A stretch of DNA of 64,000 nucleotides, from assembly GCA_050247435.1 (NCBI GenBank), contig JBFWUF010000038.1:1-64000 (forward strand), read 5' to 3'. This stretch comes from JAJVID01 sp050247435. GTDB lineage: Bacteria; Acidobacteriota; Blastocatellia; RBC074. This document shows, one piece after another, positions 33,833 through 42,725 of the stretch. A program made the position numbers and the translations under genes. Under the pieces are notes generated by a model. The model ran no database searches. It saw only the letters and a list, made by a program, of their open reading frames with translations, and was not told the origin of the DNA. Each line of letters opens with the position of its first letter. Position 1 is the stretch's first letter.

Positions 33833-36583
33833 CTATTCCGCCGCCAACGCAGCCTTCAGCCACTTTTTATCCGCAGGCAAATTGTAGCAGCGCACGCCCG
33901 TCGCGTTGTAGATCGCATTGATAATCGCCGGCGTTGTCGGAATCGAAGCAAGCTCGCCCACGCCTTTGGCTCCGTATGGGCCATCTTTGGTTTCGTGTTC
34001 GATGAAGAACGAAATCACCTCCGGCGTTTGATCAATCGTCGGAATGCGGCATTTGTTGAGCGTGTCGGTCTGGACGTAACCATCCTTCACCACGAAGTTC
34101 TCTTGCAGCGCCATCCCCAGGCCCATCGAAATGCTGCCTTCGACCTGTCCCTGCAACGCCAGCGGATTGATCACGCGCCCGACGTCGCTCGCCGCTATAA
34201 CCTTCAGCACTTTCGCCTCGCCGGTTTTGACATCCACTTCGACCAGCACGGCTTGCGCGCCGAAGCCGAAGGCGAAGTGATGATACTGCTCGCACATTGG
34301 CGCAACGTATTGATAACTCATCTTCGGCAGCCGGCCTTCGCGGCGCATCAGTTTGACCATCTCGGCCAGTTCAACGCTGTGGCCGTTGTTCTTGATCAAT
34401 CCGTCAGCGAAGAGCAATTCATCAGGCGGCGCGCCTAACATCTCCGCCGCTCTCAACGAAATCAGTTTGCGGACTTCGCGGCTGGCGTAGCGCGCGGCGT
34501 TGCCTGTGACATAGGTTTGACGAGAAGCGGTCGTGGCGGCGCAATCCAGCGTTCGATCCGTATCGGCCACAAGCACATCAACGTTTTCGTAAGGCACGCC
34601 GAGTTCTTCGCTGACTACTTGCGCGAGCACACCGACCAGGCCTTGCCCGATTTCGGCGGCGCCTGCGCGAACAGCAGCTCTGCCATTGGCGAAAATTTCG
34701 ACTTCCGCTCCGGCGGCGTCGTAAGCGCCGCTGCCGAAGCCGGTGTTTTTGTACGCGCAGGCGACGCCCCACGCGCGGCGCTTGTCGCCTTCGACAGCAA
34801 CGAACGGATGCTTCTCCATCTCAACGGCGACGGTTTCGAGCGCGTCGGCAAGGCCGCAGCTTTCGGTCATTACCTGTCCGGCCAGGGTCTGCTTGCCGTA
34901 ATTCAAAACGTTCCTGCGGCGAATCTCGACCGGTGAGATGCCGAGCGCCTCGGCCAGTTGATCCATCTGGCTCTCCATCGCGAAGACGCTCTGCGTGACG
35001 CCGAAGCCGCGAAACGCGCCCGACGGCACGTTGTTCGTGTACATCGCAAACGTGTCCACTTTCACATTTTTGACTTCGTAAGCTCCGGCGGCGTGTGTGG
35101 TGGCGCGCAACATCACGTGACTGCTCAAACTGGCGTAGGCTCCGCCATCGCCCCAGATTTCGGCTTCGTGCGCGGTGATAGTCCCATCCTTCTTCGCCCC
35201 GGTCTTCATTTTGATGATCGTGGCGTGGCGTTTGGGATGAACCATCAGAGACTCTTTGCGGCTCAACACCATCTTGACCGGGCGTTTCGTGATCATCGCC
35301 GCCAGCGCCACATGAATCTGCACCGAGATATCCTCCTTGCCACCGAACGCGCCGCCGATCAGACAGTTGATCACGCGGATGCGGTCTTCGGGCAGGTTGA
35401 GCGTCGCGGCGATCTGGCTGCGGTCGCCGAAAGGAATCTGGCCGCCGCAGTAAACCGTGATGCGTCCGGCCACAGAGTTTGGATCAGGCACGGCCAAACC
35501 GGCTTCCGGTTCGATGAAGGCATGCTCGACGGTTTGTGTGCTGTATTCGCGCTCGATGACGACATCGGCTTCAGCGAAGCCTTTGGCCATGTCGCCGTTT
35601 TCCAGATGGTAATGCTTCAGGCAGTTGCCGTGTTCGCCCGGCGAATGATGCGGGATGTTTGCGTGCAGGATCGGCGCGTCAGGCAGCGCGGCCTCTTTCG
35701 GGCCAGGAACGACGGGCAGTGGTTCGTAATCAACCTCGATCAGCTTCAGCGCTTCGGCGGCAATCTCTTCCGATTCAGCCACGACCAGCGCAATCGCATC
35801 GCCGACGTAGCGAACTTTGTCGTAGCACAACACCGGCCAATCAACCTCATGCACTCCGCAATCCTTGCGTCCCGGAATGTCGTCAGCCGTCAACACAGCC
35901 ACGACGCCGGGAAATTCTTTCGCCTTGCTCACGTCAACTTTCAGCAATTGCGCGTGCGGATACCGGCTGCGCAGCGCGCGGGCGTGCAGCATTCCCTCGA
36001 CGTAGAGATCGTCGGCGTAGACGCCTTTGCCCGTGACCTTCTCCACGGCGTCTGGGCGAGGCAGAGGCCGGCTGATCGCCTTGAGCGGTTGTTTGACCGA
36101 AGGCAGCGGCTGCGGAGTTTGCCCGGCGGCTTGTTGAATAGCTCGGATGATCGCGTTGTGGCCGGTGCAGCGGCAGATGTTCCACTTGTGGCCGTCGTAA
36201 ATCTGTTCAAGCGTCGGGTTGGGATTCTTTTCGAGCAGCGCAATGGTCGAGATGATGAAGCCGGGCGTGCAAAAACCGCACTGCGTCGCGCCTTGCTCGA
36301 TGTAGGCTTGCTGAACCGGATGCAGACAGCCGTTTTCCGCCACGCCCTCGATGGTGGTGATGTTCGCGCCTTCCGCGCGCTTCATCGGCACGATGCAGGA
36401 GCGCACAGGCTCGCCGTCTTTGATCACCATGCAAGTTCCGCAATGACCCACAGCGCAGCCGTCTTTTGTTCCAGTCAGCCGCAGCTCGTCGCGGAGCGCA
36501 TCCATCAACATCGTTTGCGGCGATACGACGATCTGACGCCGCTCGCCGTTGATCGTCAGGGTAAAGGTCTGTTTTTCGTTCAT
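33833..36583 (-). CDS. Single-chain molybdenum hydroxylase ([2Fe-2S] + molybdopterin domains)
   Basis: A 916-residue xanthine dehydrogenase-family protein. Residues ~1-160 form the two [2Fe-2S] domains (CAVGHCGTCMVIKDGEPVRSC and CGFCTPGF...CRCTGH). Residues ~180-916 are the molybdopterin-binding part (GKGVYADDLYVEGMLHARALRSRYPHA, GGAFGGKEDISVQ, GAFRGFGVTQ, catalytic Glu in GAKGVGELASIPT). No FAD domain is present, as in Desulfovibrio gigas aldehyde oxidoreductase (~907 residues), so electrons must leave through the iron-sulphur domains to an external acceptor. Substrate could be an aldehyde, purine or other N-heterocycle; ssnA and hydA nearby favour a heterocycle. GAGGTG ribosome site. Confidence 0.9.
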   Translation of the reverse strand: MNEKQTFTLTINGERRQIVVSPQTMLMDALRDELRLTGTKDGCAVGHCGTCMVIKDGEPVRSCIVPMKRAEGANITTIEGVAENGCLHPVQQAYIEQGATQCGFCTPGFIISTIALLEKNPNPTLEQIYDGHKWNICRCTGHNAIIRAIQQAAGQTPQPLPSVKQPLKAISRPLPRPDAVEKVTGKGVYADDLYVEGMLHARALRSRYPHAQLLKVDVSKAKEFPGVVAVLTADDIPGRKDCGVHEVDWPVLCYDKVRYVGDAIALVVAESEEIAAEALKLIEVDYEPLPVVPGPKEAALPDAPILHANIPHHSPGEHGNCLKHYHLENGDMAKGFAEADVVIEREYSTQTVEHAFIEPEAGLAVPDPNSVAGRITVYCGGQIPFGDRSQIAATLNLPEDRIRVINCLIGGAFGGKEDISVQIHVALAAMITKRPVKMVLSRKESLMVHPKRHATIIKMKTGAKKDGTITAHEAEIWGDGGAYASLSSHVMLRATTHAAGAYEVKNVKVDTFAMYTNNVPSGAFRGFGVTQSVFAMESQMDQLAEALGISPVEIRRRNVLNYGKQTLAGQVMTESCGLADALETVAVEMEKHPFVAVEGDKRRAWGVACAYKNTGFGSGAYDAAGAEVEIFANGRAAVRAGAAEIGQGLVGVLAQVVSEELGVPYENVDVLVADTDRTLDCAATTASRQTYVTGNAARYASREVRKLISLRAAEMLGAPPDELLFADGLIKNNGHSVELAEMVKLMRREGRLPKMSYQYVAPMCEQYHHFAFGFGAQAVLVEVDVKTGEAKVLKVIAASDVGRVINPLALQGQVEGSISMGLGMALQENFVVKDGYVQTDTLNKCRIPTIDQTPEVISFFIEHETKDGPYGAKGVGELASIPTTPAIINAIYNATGVRCYNLPADKKWLKAALAAE

Positions 36584-36627
36584 GGCGGTTCACCTCTTTT
36601 CATTCGCCAATTTACCACACAACGATC

Positions 36628-37455
36628 TTAAGCCTTCACTCCCGCGCTCACCGTCCATCCGCCGTCAACCGTGATCGTCTCGCCGGTGATGTAATCCGAA
36701 GCGTCGGAAGCCAGGAAGACCGTGGCCCCGGCCAGTTCCGAAGGAATGCCGGGACGCCCCATCGGAATCACGCTGACCGCGCTGTCGTACAGATCTGGAT
36801 TCGAGAAGACCGAGTCGGTCATCTTCGTCCAAAACCTTCCCGGCGCGATAGCGTTGACGCAGATGTTGTCTTTGGCGCAATCAACTCCCAGAGAGCGCGT
36901 CATCTGCCTTATCCCGCCCTTGCTGATCGCGTAAAGAGCGATGTTCGGAACCACGATCTCGAAGGCGATTGAGCCGACATTGATGATCTTAGCCTTGTGC
37001 GGGCGGTTGGTTTGCCGCTTCATCACGCGCAGCGCCTCCTGGCAGGCAAAGAACGCGCCTTTCAGATTTATATTCATCAGCCTGTCCCATTCTTCCTCTG
37101 TGAAATCGTCCGTCGGCTTGCGGTAATTGATCCCCGCCGCGTTGACCAGGATGTCGAGACGATTGAAATGGCTCGCGGTCTTGTTCACCATCGCGCGAAC
37201 CGATTCGACATTGCTCACGTCTGTTGGAACGACCAGAACCTCACCGCCGGCCTTGTGAATCAGATCAGCCGCGCTTTCAAGCTCCGATTGCGTGCGCGCG
37301 GCGATTGCTACATCGGCGCCCGCGCTCGCCAGAGCCTGGGCCATCCCCAGCCCCAGTCCGCGCCCGCCGCCAGTGACCAGCGCCACACGGCCATCAAGCC
37401 GGAAGCTGGGCATTTGAAATTCGTCGTCTCTCGGCATTCTTCTTTCAATGTTCAT
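36628..37455 (-). CDS. SDR family NAD(P)-dependent oxidoreductase
   Basis: A 275-residue short-chain dehydrogenase. Cofactor motif TGGGRGLGLGMA (~31-42), NAG as LVNAAGINY, catalytic Ser in INVGSIAFE and YxxxK in YAISKGGIR. C-terminal ITGETITVDGGWTVSAG is typical. It resembles gluconate 5-dehydrogenase and 3-oxoacyl-ACP-reductase-like enzymes. Its ATG overlaps the Nramp stop (ATGA), so the transporter and this enzyme are translationally coupled; the transported compound may be its substrate if the transporter is not a metal carrier. Confidence 0.88.
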   Translation of the reverse strand: MNIERRMPRDDEFQMPSFRLDGRVALVTGGGRGLGLGMAQALASAGADVAIAARTQSELESAADLIHKAGGEVLVVPTDVSNVESVRAMVNKTASHFNRLDILVNAAGINYRKPTDDFTEEEWDRLMNINLKGAFFACQEALRVMKRQTNRPHKAKIINVGSIAFEIVVPNIALYAISKGGIRQMTRSLGVDCAKDNICVNAIAPGRFWTKMTDSVFSNPDLYDSAVSVIPMGRPGIPSELAGATVFLASDASDYITGETITVDGGWTVSAGVKA

Positions 37456-38816
37456 AGCATCTTCCTTATCGCTTCAATTACTGAATATCCCATCAACCAC
37501 ACGATCAGCGCCGCCGCCACCCACAGCCCGACGGTCACCCATCGCGAAGGCTGGATGTCTTTCGGCAGATGACGGTGGCGCAGGTAGACCGCGCCGATGC
37601 CGATGACGGGCAGCATCATCGCCTGAGCGATTCCGCCGATTCGAACCATCTGAACCGGATCGGTGAGGTTGAGGATCAGGATCACCGGAATCACGGTCAG
37701 CACCACGATGAAAATGTTGCGGTATCGCACTCGCGCCGCCGCATCGTCGGCGCTGAACACCCCCATCAACCGGAGCATGTCCGAGAAGAGGCGCGAATTG
37801 GCCGCCGTCGCCGCGAAGATCGTGCCGTAAAGCGTGAATATCGCTCCCACGTAAAATATCCACCGCGACCAACCGCCGAGCGTCTGCGTGTAGATGTTCG
37901 AGAGCGTCGAGATCATGTCGCTGTCTTTCGGCACCATCTGCATCCCGTGCAGCACACCCGCGCCGAGCAGGTAGAAAGCGATTGTGGCGATGGTGTAAAT
38001 AATCATCGAAGCGAGGATGTCTGTGTGCATCACGCGAATCCAACCGCGCGCCCGATGCTGCCATTCGGGGCTGCCATCGCGGCGGCCCGCGAACCGCGCG
38101 TAGCCTTTCTCGACGCACCAGTACGGATACATAAACAACTCGCTCGCGCCCACGCCCGTGATACCAAAGACCGCGACGGCGTCGGCGAAGCCAGCGCCCG
38201 GCATTTTGAATTTAAAGCCGTCCCAGAAAGCGTCCCACGAAAAATACTGCGGCATTCGGATGAGCAGCAGCGCGGCCAGAAAAGTCAGCATCGTGAACAA
38301 TCCGACCTTGACCATCGCCAGCCGCTCGATGCGCTCGTATCCGCCGCCGAGCAGCAGCGCGAGCGTGATGCCCAGAAAAATCAATATCCACGCGCTGATC
38401 GGCACGGAGGGGATCAGCAGGTTCATCACCTGCGACACGCCGCCGAACATCGCGCCGATCTGCATCATCGTCATCAAAGTCATCGCCGCCCATGCCCACA
38501 CGATCCAGTTCACTTTGACGCGCGGCCCCGGGAAGCGGTTGAAACCGGCCAGCCCGGTCTCGCCGCTGGCGATGACGTAACGTCCCAGCTCGGCCTGCAC
38601 CACGGGTTTGATCAGGCAGCTCAAAATGATGATCCACATCGCGGTATAGCCCACTTTGGCGCCGAGCGTAGTCGTGGCGATCAACTCGCCCGATCCGACG
38701 ATAGACGCGGCCAGGATCATTCCGGGACCGATGCGTTTGAGCGTGTCGAGGAAAGTTTTCGGAGGTTCGATTATCTCCTCCGGTCGAAGCTGGTACGGAT
38801 CATTAATATCGGACAT
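37452..38816 (-). CDS. Nramp-like transporter with altered metal motif
   Basis: A 454-residue protein with about 11 membrane helices, from ATG 38816. Helix 1 reads GPGMILAASIVGSGELIATTTLGAKVGYTAMW; the Asp-Pro-Gly-Asn metal-binding motif of Nramp proteins is replaced by Gly-Ser-Gly-Glu. Helix 6 region ELFMYPYWCVEKGYARF lacks the usual Met-Pro-His. So a divalent-metal substrate is doubtful and an organic or different cation is possible. Overlap with the SDR start suggests a shared metabolic role. Confidence 0.75.
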   Translation of the reverse strand: MSDINDPYQLRPEEIIEPPKTFLDTLKRIGPGMILAASIVGSGELIATTTLGAKVGYTAMWIIILSCLIKPVVQAELGRYVIASGETGLAGFNRFPGPRVKVNWIVWAWAAMTLMTMMQIGAMFGGVSQVMNLLIPSVPISAWILIFLGITLALLLGGGYERIERLAMVKVGLFTMLTFLAALLLIRMPQYFSWDAFWDGFKFKMPGAGFADAVAVFGITGVGASELFMYPYWCVEKGYARFAGRRDGSPEWQHRARGWIRVMHTDILASMIIYTIATIAFYLLGAGVLHGMQMVPKDSDMISTLSNIYTQTLGGWSRWIFYVGAIFTLYGTIFAATAANSRLFSDMLRLMGVFSADDAAARVRYRNIFIVVLTVIPVILILNLTDPVQMVRIGGIAQAMMLPVIGIGAVYLRHRHLPKDIQPSRWVTVGLWVAAALIVWLMGYSVIEAIRKML

Positions 38817-39105
38817 GCGGTGTTTAGTCCTCTCCCCTTGGCAGGGGCCGTGATTCGAGCAGGTCAATTGTTGTTAGAAATTTGGTCGTTGAACCGGGAT
38901 TGCAGCGGCGAGGATTCTACACGTTCGCGGCGGGATTGCGAATCGCAATCGGGGTTGTAGAAACAAGTGTCAACGCCTTCGGGCCGTCAAAATTATTTAG
39001 TCCAAACCAGACCGTCTGTAGTCTAATGCGACGTTGCCGATGTGGCTGACGAAAGTCGCCTGAATTCCACGGCAAGGTTTTAGCTCGAATCGAAGGAGGA
39101 GCCTT

Positions 39106-41088
39106 ATGCCAACAACAGAGCCGAAGAGAATCTCCAGCGCCAACAAGATTAAAAGATATGCGCTGCTGGCGCTCGTCATCGTGATGGCCGTGGTTGCGTT
39201 CAATCAGATGAACGCGTCCGCTCAGAATGACGGGCAGCAAGAGTCCCCCAAGATCACGCGAGACGATTGCGCGTACCTTCAGAACCCGGACTCTTTCCGC
39301 GACGCGATGGCCCGCCACCGCGACCTGGTTTCGCGGTCAACCGAGATAGTCAGCCAGTCAATTATCAGCGCGCTGGACGAAAAGACCGAAATCTCATTGG
39401 TCCCGCCGCAGGATATCCCGCGAAAAAACTTCATTGACAACATCATCTTCGACAGAATGGCTAAGGATAATGTGATATCCGCGCCCATCTGCACTGACGC
39501 CGAATTCATCCGCCGCGTTTATCTGGACATCACCGGGCGCATACCTTCGGCGGCGGATGTCGCGGCTTTTCTGGCCGACACCAACGCCAACAAACGCGAC
39601 GCGCTGGTTGATAAGCTAATCGGTTCGCCGGAATACGTGGACAAGTGGACGATGTTCTTCGGCGATCTGTTCAAAAACAACGCGCGTTCAACCAACGTTC
39701 AGCGTTACAGCGGCGGGCGCGACGCTTTCTATAACTACATCAAAAATTCCATCGCGGCCAACAAAAGCTACGCCCAGATGGCGGCCGAGATGATCACCGC
39801 CGGCGCCACGACCCCGGCGGACAACTTCGTCAACGGCGAGGCGAACTTCATCGTCGGCGGAATCGTCCCGATGGGGCCGCCACAGGACACGATGGACGGC
39901 ACGGCGGTCAACACCGCCGGCATGCTCCTGGGCATCAATACGCTCGACTGCCTGCTTTGCCACAACGGCGCCGGGCATCTCGAATCGGTCAATCTGTGGG
40001 GGGCGCAGCGCACACGGCTCGAAGCGTGGGGAATGTCGGCCTTCTTCGCCCGCGTCCGCCGCCAGCGGCAGGTTCTGTCGCAACGACCCAACTACGCAAA
40101 ATTCATCGTCTCCGAGAACGCCAACGGCGAATACCAACTCAACACGAACTTCGGCAACCGCCAGACGCGCGCTCCGATCAACGGCGTCAGCACGGTTCAG
40201 CCGAAATACATCTTCAACGGCGGTGGCCTGAACACGGGCGAAAACCGGCGACAGGCGATGGCGCGTCACGTCACGACTGACATTCAATTCGCGCGCGCGG
40301 CGGTCAACTACATCTGGGAAAAACTGATGGTCGAAGCGCTGGTTTCGCCGTCGAACGCCTTCGACCCGGACCGGCTCGACCCGGCGGCGCAACTCCCCGC
40401 TGGATGGTCGTTGCAACCTGCCAACGCCGAATTGCTGAAAGCCCTGGCTGAAGATTTCGTCAAGAACAATTACAACATCCGCACACTGATCGCGGCCATC
40501 GCCAAATCGAGCGCCTATCAACTTTCCGCGCAATATCCGGGAAGTTGGAGTCTGGCGCTGGTTCCCTACTACGCGCGCAAATACGCCCGCCGCCTGGATG
40601 CTGAGGAGATTCACGATTCGATCATCAAGGCTTCGGGCATCGGCGTGACTTACCAGATGAGAGACTCGCTGAACCAGAACACTTTCACGGTCAACTGGGC
40701 GATGCAATTGCCCGACACGCTGGAGCCGCGAACCAATGGGCAGTCGGCGAACTTCCTCAATTCGTTCATCCGCGGCGACCGCGACGTGAAGCCACGCTCG
40801 CTTGAGCCGTCAATCATGCAGGCGTTGAATATGATGAATCATCAGTTCGTGATGACGCGAATCCACAACGGCAACAACGGATCGAACGTGCAGAAGCTGC
40901 TGGCCGACGCAAATCTGACTCCGACGCAGATCACGACGCAGCTTTACCTGAACACGCTTTCGCGCAACCCGGCGCAATCGGAGTTGGACAACCTCACTCC
41001 GCTCTTCACGTCGCTGGGCAGACAGCAGGCGGCTGAAACCATTCAGTGGGCATTGCTGAACAAAATGGACTTCATCTTCAACTACTAG
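39106..41088 (+). CDS. Exported DUF1549-domain protein
   Basis: A 660-residue protein with an N-terminal membrane/signal segment (YALLALVIVMAVVAFNQMNASAQ). The DUF1549 core is DAEFIRRVYLDITGRIPSAADVAAFLADTNANKRDALVDKLIGSPEYVDKW; a C-terminal DUF1553-like portion begins around RHVTTDIQFARAAVNYIWEKL. A CLLCHNGAGHL segment resembles a haem-binding CxxCH, as in the cytochrome-like relatives. Usually paired with DUF1501 genes in Acidobacteriota and Planctomycetota, as here (22-bp spacing). AAGGAGGA ribosome site. Function not established. Confidence 0.88.
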   Translation: MPTTEPKRISSANKIKRYALLALVIVMAVVAFNQMNASAQNDGQQESPKITRDDCAYLQNPDSFRDAMARHRDLVSRSTEIVSQSIISALDEKTEISLVPPQDIPRKNFIDNIIFDRMAKDNVISAPICTDAEFIRRVYLDITGRIPSAADVAAFLADTNANKRDALVDKLIGSPEYVDKWTMFFGDLFKNNARSTNVQRYSGGRDAFYNYIKNSIAANKSYAQMAAEMITAGATTPADNFVNGEANFIVGGIVPMGPPQDTMDGTAVNTAGMLLGINTLDCLLCHNGAGHLESVNLWGAQRTRLEAWGMSAFFARVRRQRQVLSQRPNYAKFIVSENANGEYQLNTNFGNRQTRAPINGVSTVQPKYIFNGGGLNTGENRRQAMARHVTTDIQFARAAVNYIWEKLMVEALVSPSNAFDPDRLDPAAQLPAGWSLQPANAELLKALAEDFVKNNYNIRTLIAAIAKSSAYQLSAQYPGSWSLALVPYYARKYARRLDAEEIHDSIIKASGIGVTYQMRDSLNQNTFTVNWAMQLPDTLEPRTNGQSANFLNSFIRGDRDVKPRSLEPSIMQALNMMNHQFVMTRIHNGNNGSNVQKLLADANLTPTQITTQLYLNTLSRNPAQSELDNLTPLFTSLGRQQAAETIQWALLNKMDFIFNY

Positions 41089-41110
41089 CCGACCGGGAAA
41101 GAGGTGAAAA

Positions 41111-42643
41111 ATGACGAATCACACCAAATACGGACACGAATGCGAAGTTTGCAAGCCGATGCGCTCGGCGAATTCACCATTGACAGGCCCGACGCTCGGT
41201 CGGCGCAACTTTTTCAAAATCGCGGGAGCGGGCGTTACCGGATACTTCCTCTCGCCGCTGCTCAAGACCGAAGCCCTGGCCAAACCGGCAATTGAGCCAA
41301 AGCTTATCGGCAAGGCCAGGAACTGCATTTTCGTTCTGATGACCGGCGCTCCGAGCCACGTTGACACTTTCGATCTGAAAGTCGGAGCGTGGACTCCGGC
41401 CGATTTCAACCCGACCAGCTATAACGGCGTGATGTTCCCGCAGGGGTTGATGCCGAACCTGGCCAATCAACTCAACCGGCTGGCCATCGTCCGCAACCTG
41501 CGCGCGCCCGCGCTGGTGCATCCGCTGCAACAGACCTGGGCGCAGATTGCGCGAAGCCCTTCATCGGCGCTCGGTAAGATCGCGCCGAATGTCGGCAGCG
41601 TCGTCTCAATGGAATTCGAAGCCCAGCGCAAAGCCAGTCAGAAGCTGCCTGTCTTCGTTTCTCTCAACACCGGCGGCTCGGTAGTCGGACAAGGTTATTT
41701 CAACGGCCTTCACGCGCCGTTCGACATAACCGCCTCGCCGAACGGCCTGACAAGCCTCGTTCACGCGAACGACGGCCAGGCCAGGTTCGAGTCGCGCTAT
41801 TCGGTTTTGCAGATGATTGATTCCGGCTTGCGAACCAGTTCGCCGCTCGGCGACGACGTGACCACGATGGGCAGTTTTTATGACCGCGGCAAAGGAATGA
41901 TGTACGACCCGGTTGTGGACGCCGCGTTCAAATTCACGACCGAGGAGCAGGCGCGCTACGGCGGCACGAACGTCGTCGGTCAGAACACTATCAACGGCAC
42001 GGCCTTCGGCAATTCATGCATCGTCGCGCGCAATCTGGTGAAAGCCGATCAGGGTACGCGGTACATCCAGATCAATTTCGGCGGATGGGATCATCACCAG
42101 GACATTTACGCGAAAGCCGCGACAGAGAATCAAACCGTTCCCGGCCTTTACAGCCAGTGCGAGGCGCTTGACCTGGGTTTATCCAGCCTGCTCACCGATC
42201 TGGCCGCCGCGCCGGGCATCAACGGCGGCACGCTGCTCGACGAGACACTGGTCGTGGCGATGGGAGAATTCGGCCGCACCGTCGGCGCGCTGACCAATCA
42301 GGATGGGCGGGATCATTACTTCCAGCATTTCGCGGTCTTCGCGGGCGGCGGGGTCAACGGCGGGCGTATCATCGGCAAGACCACGGCTGATGGCGGAAGC
42401 GTGGAAGAACCTGGCTGGTCGCAAGGGCGGCCAGCCTCGTACGAAGACATTGCGGCTACGATCTATTCGGCGATGGGCATCAACTATCTGACAATTCGTA
42501 ACGATGACCCGTTCGGACGCGGGTTCGAATACGTGCCTTTCGCCAACGAGGGCGCGTGGTATCCGATAACCGAACTCTTCGGCAGGTCAATTGACGCAAG
42601 ACCTCAAACGAGTCCGCGAGGCTCAGGCCGCCAAATTTCATGA
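41111..42643 (+). CDS. Exported DUF1501-domain protein
   Basis: A 510-residue protein with a Tat-type signal (LGRRNFFKIAGAGVTGYFLSPLL). The fold is sulphatase/phosphatase-like: CIFVLMTGAPSHVDTFDLK near 80 and DETLVVAMGEFGRTVGALTNQDGRDHYFQHFAVFAGGGVNGGRIIGKT near 380-430 are the diagnostic parts. It shares an operon with the DUF1549 gene. The two are thought to act together at the cell surface; role unknown. Confidence 0.9.
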   Translation: MTNHTKYGHECEVCKPMRSANSPLTGPTLGRRNFFKIAGAGVTGYFLSPLLKTEALAKPAIEPKLIGKARNCIFVLMTGAPSHVDTFDLKVGAWTPADFNPTSYNGVMFPQGLMPNLANQLNRLAIVRNLRAPALVHPLQQTWAQIARSPSSALGKIAPNVGSVVSMEFEAQRKASQKLPVFVSLNTGGSVVGQGYFNGLHAPFDITASPNGLTSLVHANDGQARFESRYSVLQMIDSGLRTSSPLGDDVTTMGSFYDRGKGMMYDPVVDAAFKFTTEEQARYGGTNVVGQNTINGTAFGNSCIVARNLVKADQGTRYIQINFGGWDHHQDIYAKAATENQTVPGLYSQCEALDLGLSSLLTDLAAAPGINGGTLLDETLVVAMGEFGRTVGALTNQDGRDHYFQHFAVFAGGGVNGGRIIGKTTADGGSVEEPGWSQGRPASYEDIAATIYSAMGINYLTIRNDDPFGRGFEYVPFANEGAWYPITELFGRSIDARPQTSPRGSGRQIS

Positions 42644-42653
42644 CCTAACCGAT

Positions 42654-42725
42654 GATGCGGTACCGCGCGCGTAAGAAAGCGGCTGCCCAATAAGGCACGC
42701 TTGCTTACGCGCGCGGTACCGCATC
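42654..42725. repeat. Inverted repeat overlapping the MFS gene stop
   Basis: Perfect 22-bp arms at 42654-42675 and 42704-42725 (GATGCGGTACCGCGCGCG...), loop 28 bp; the arm contains the palindrome GCGGTACCGC. It starts 10 bp after the DUF1501 stop. The right arm encodes the stop codon and last residues (DAVPRA) of the convergent MFS gene. Confidence 0.9.

Noticed and set aside
34958..36631. 557-codon plus-strand frame opposite the molybdenum hydroxylase
   Set aside because: It shows no family motifs and lies antisense to unmistakable [2Fe-2S] and molybdopterin domains.
38817..39105. Additional coding sequence in the 289-bp gap between the Nramp-like and DUF1549 genes
   Set aside because: The frames here are out of register with coding bias and lack starts with ribosome sites; it is probably a divergent promoter region, with no clear boxes visible to me.
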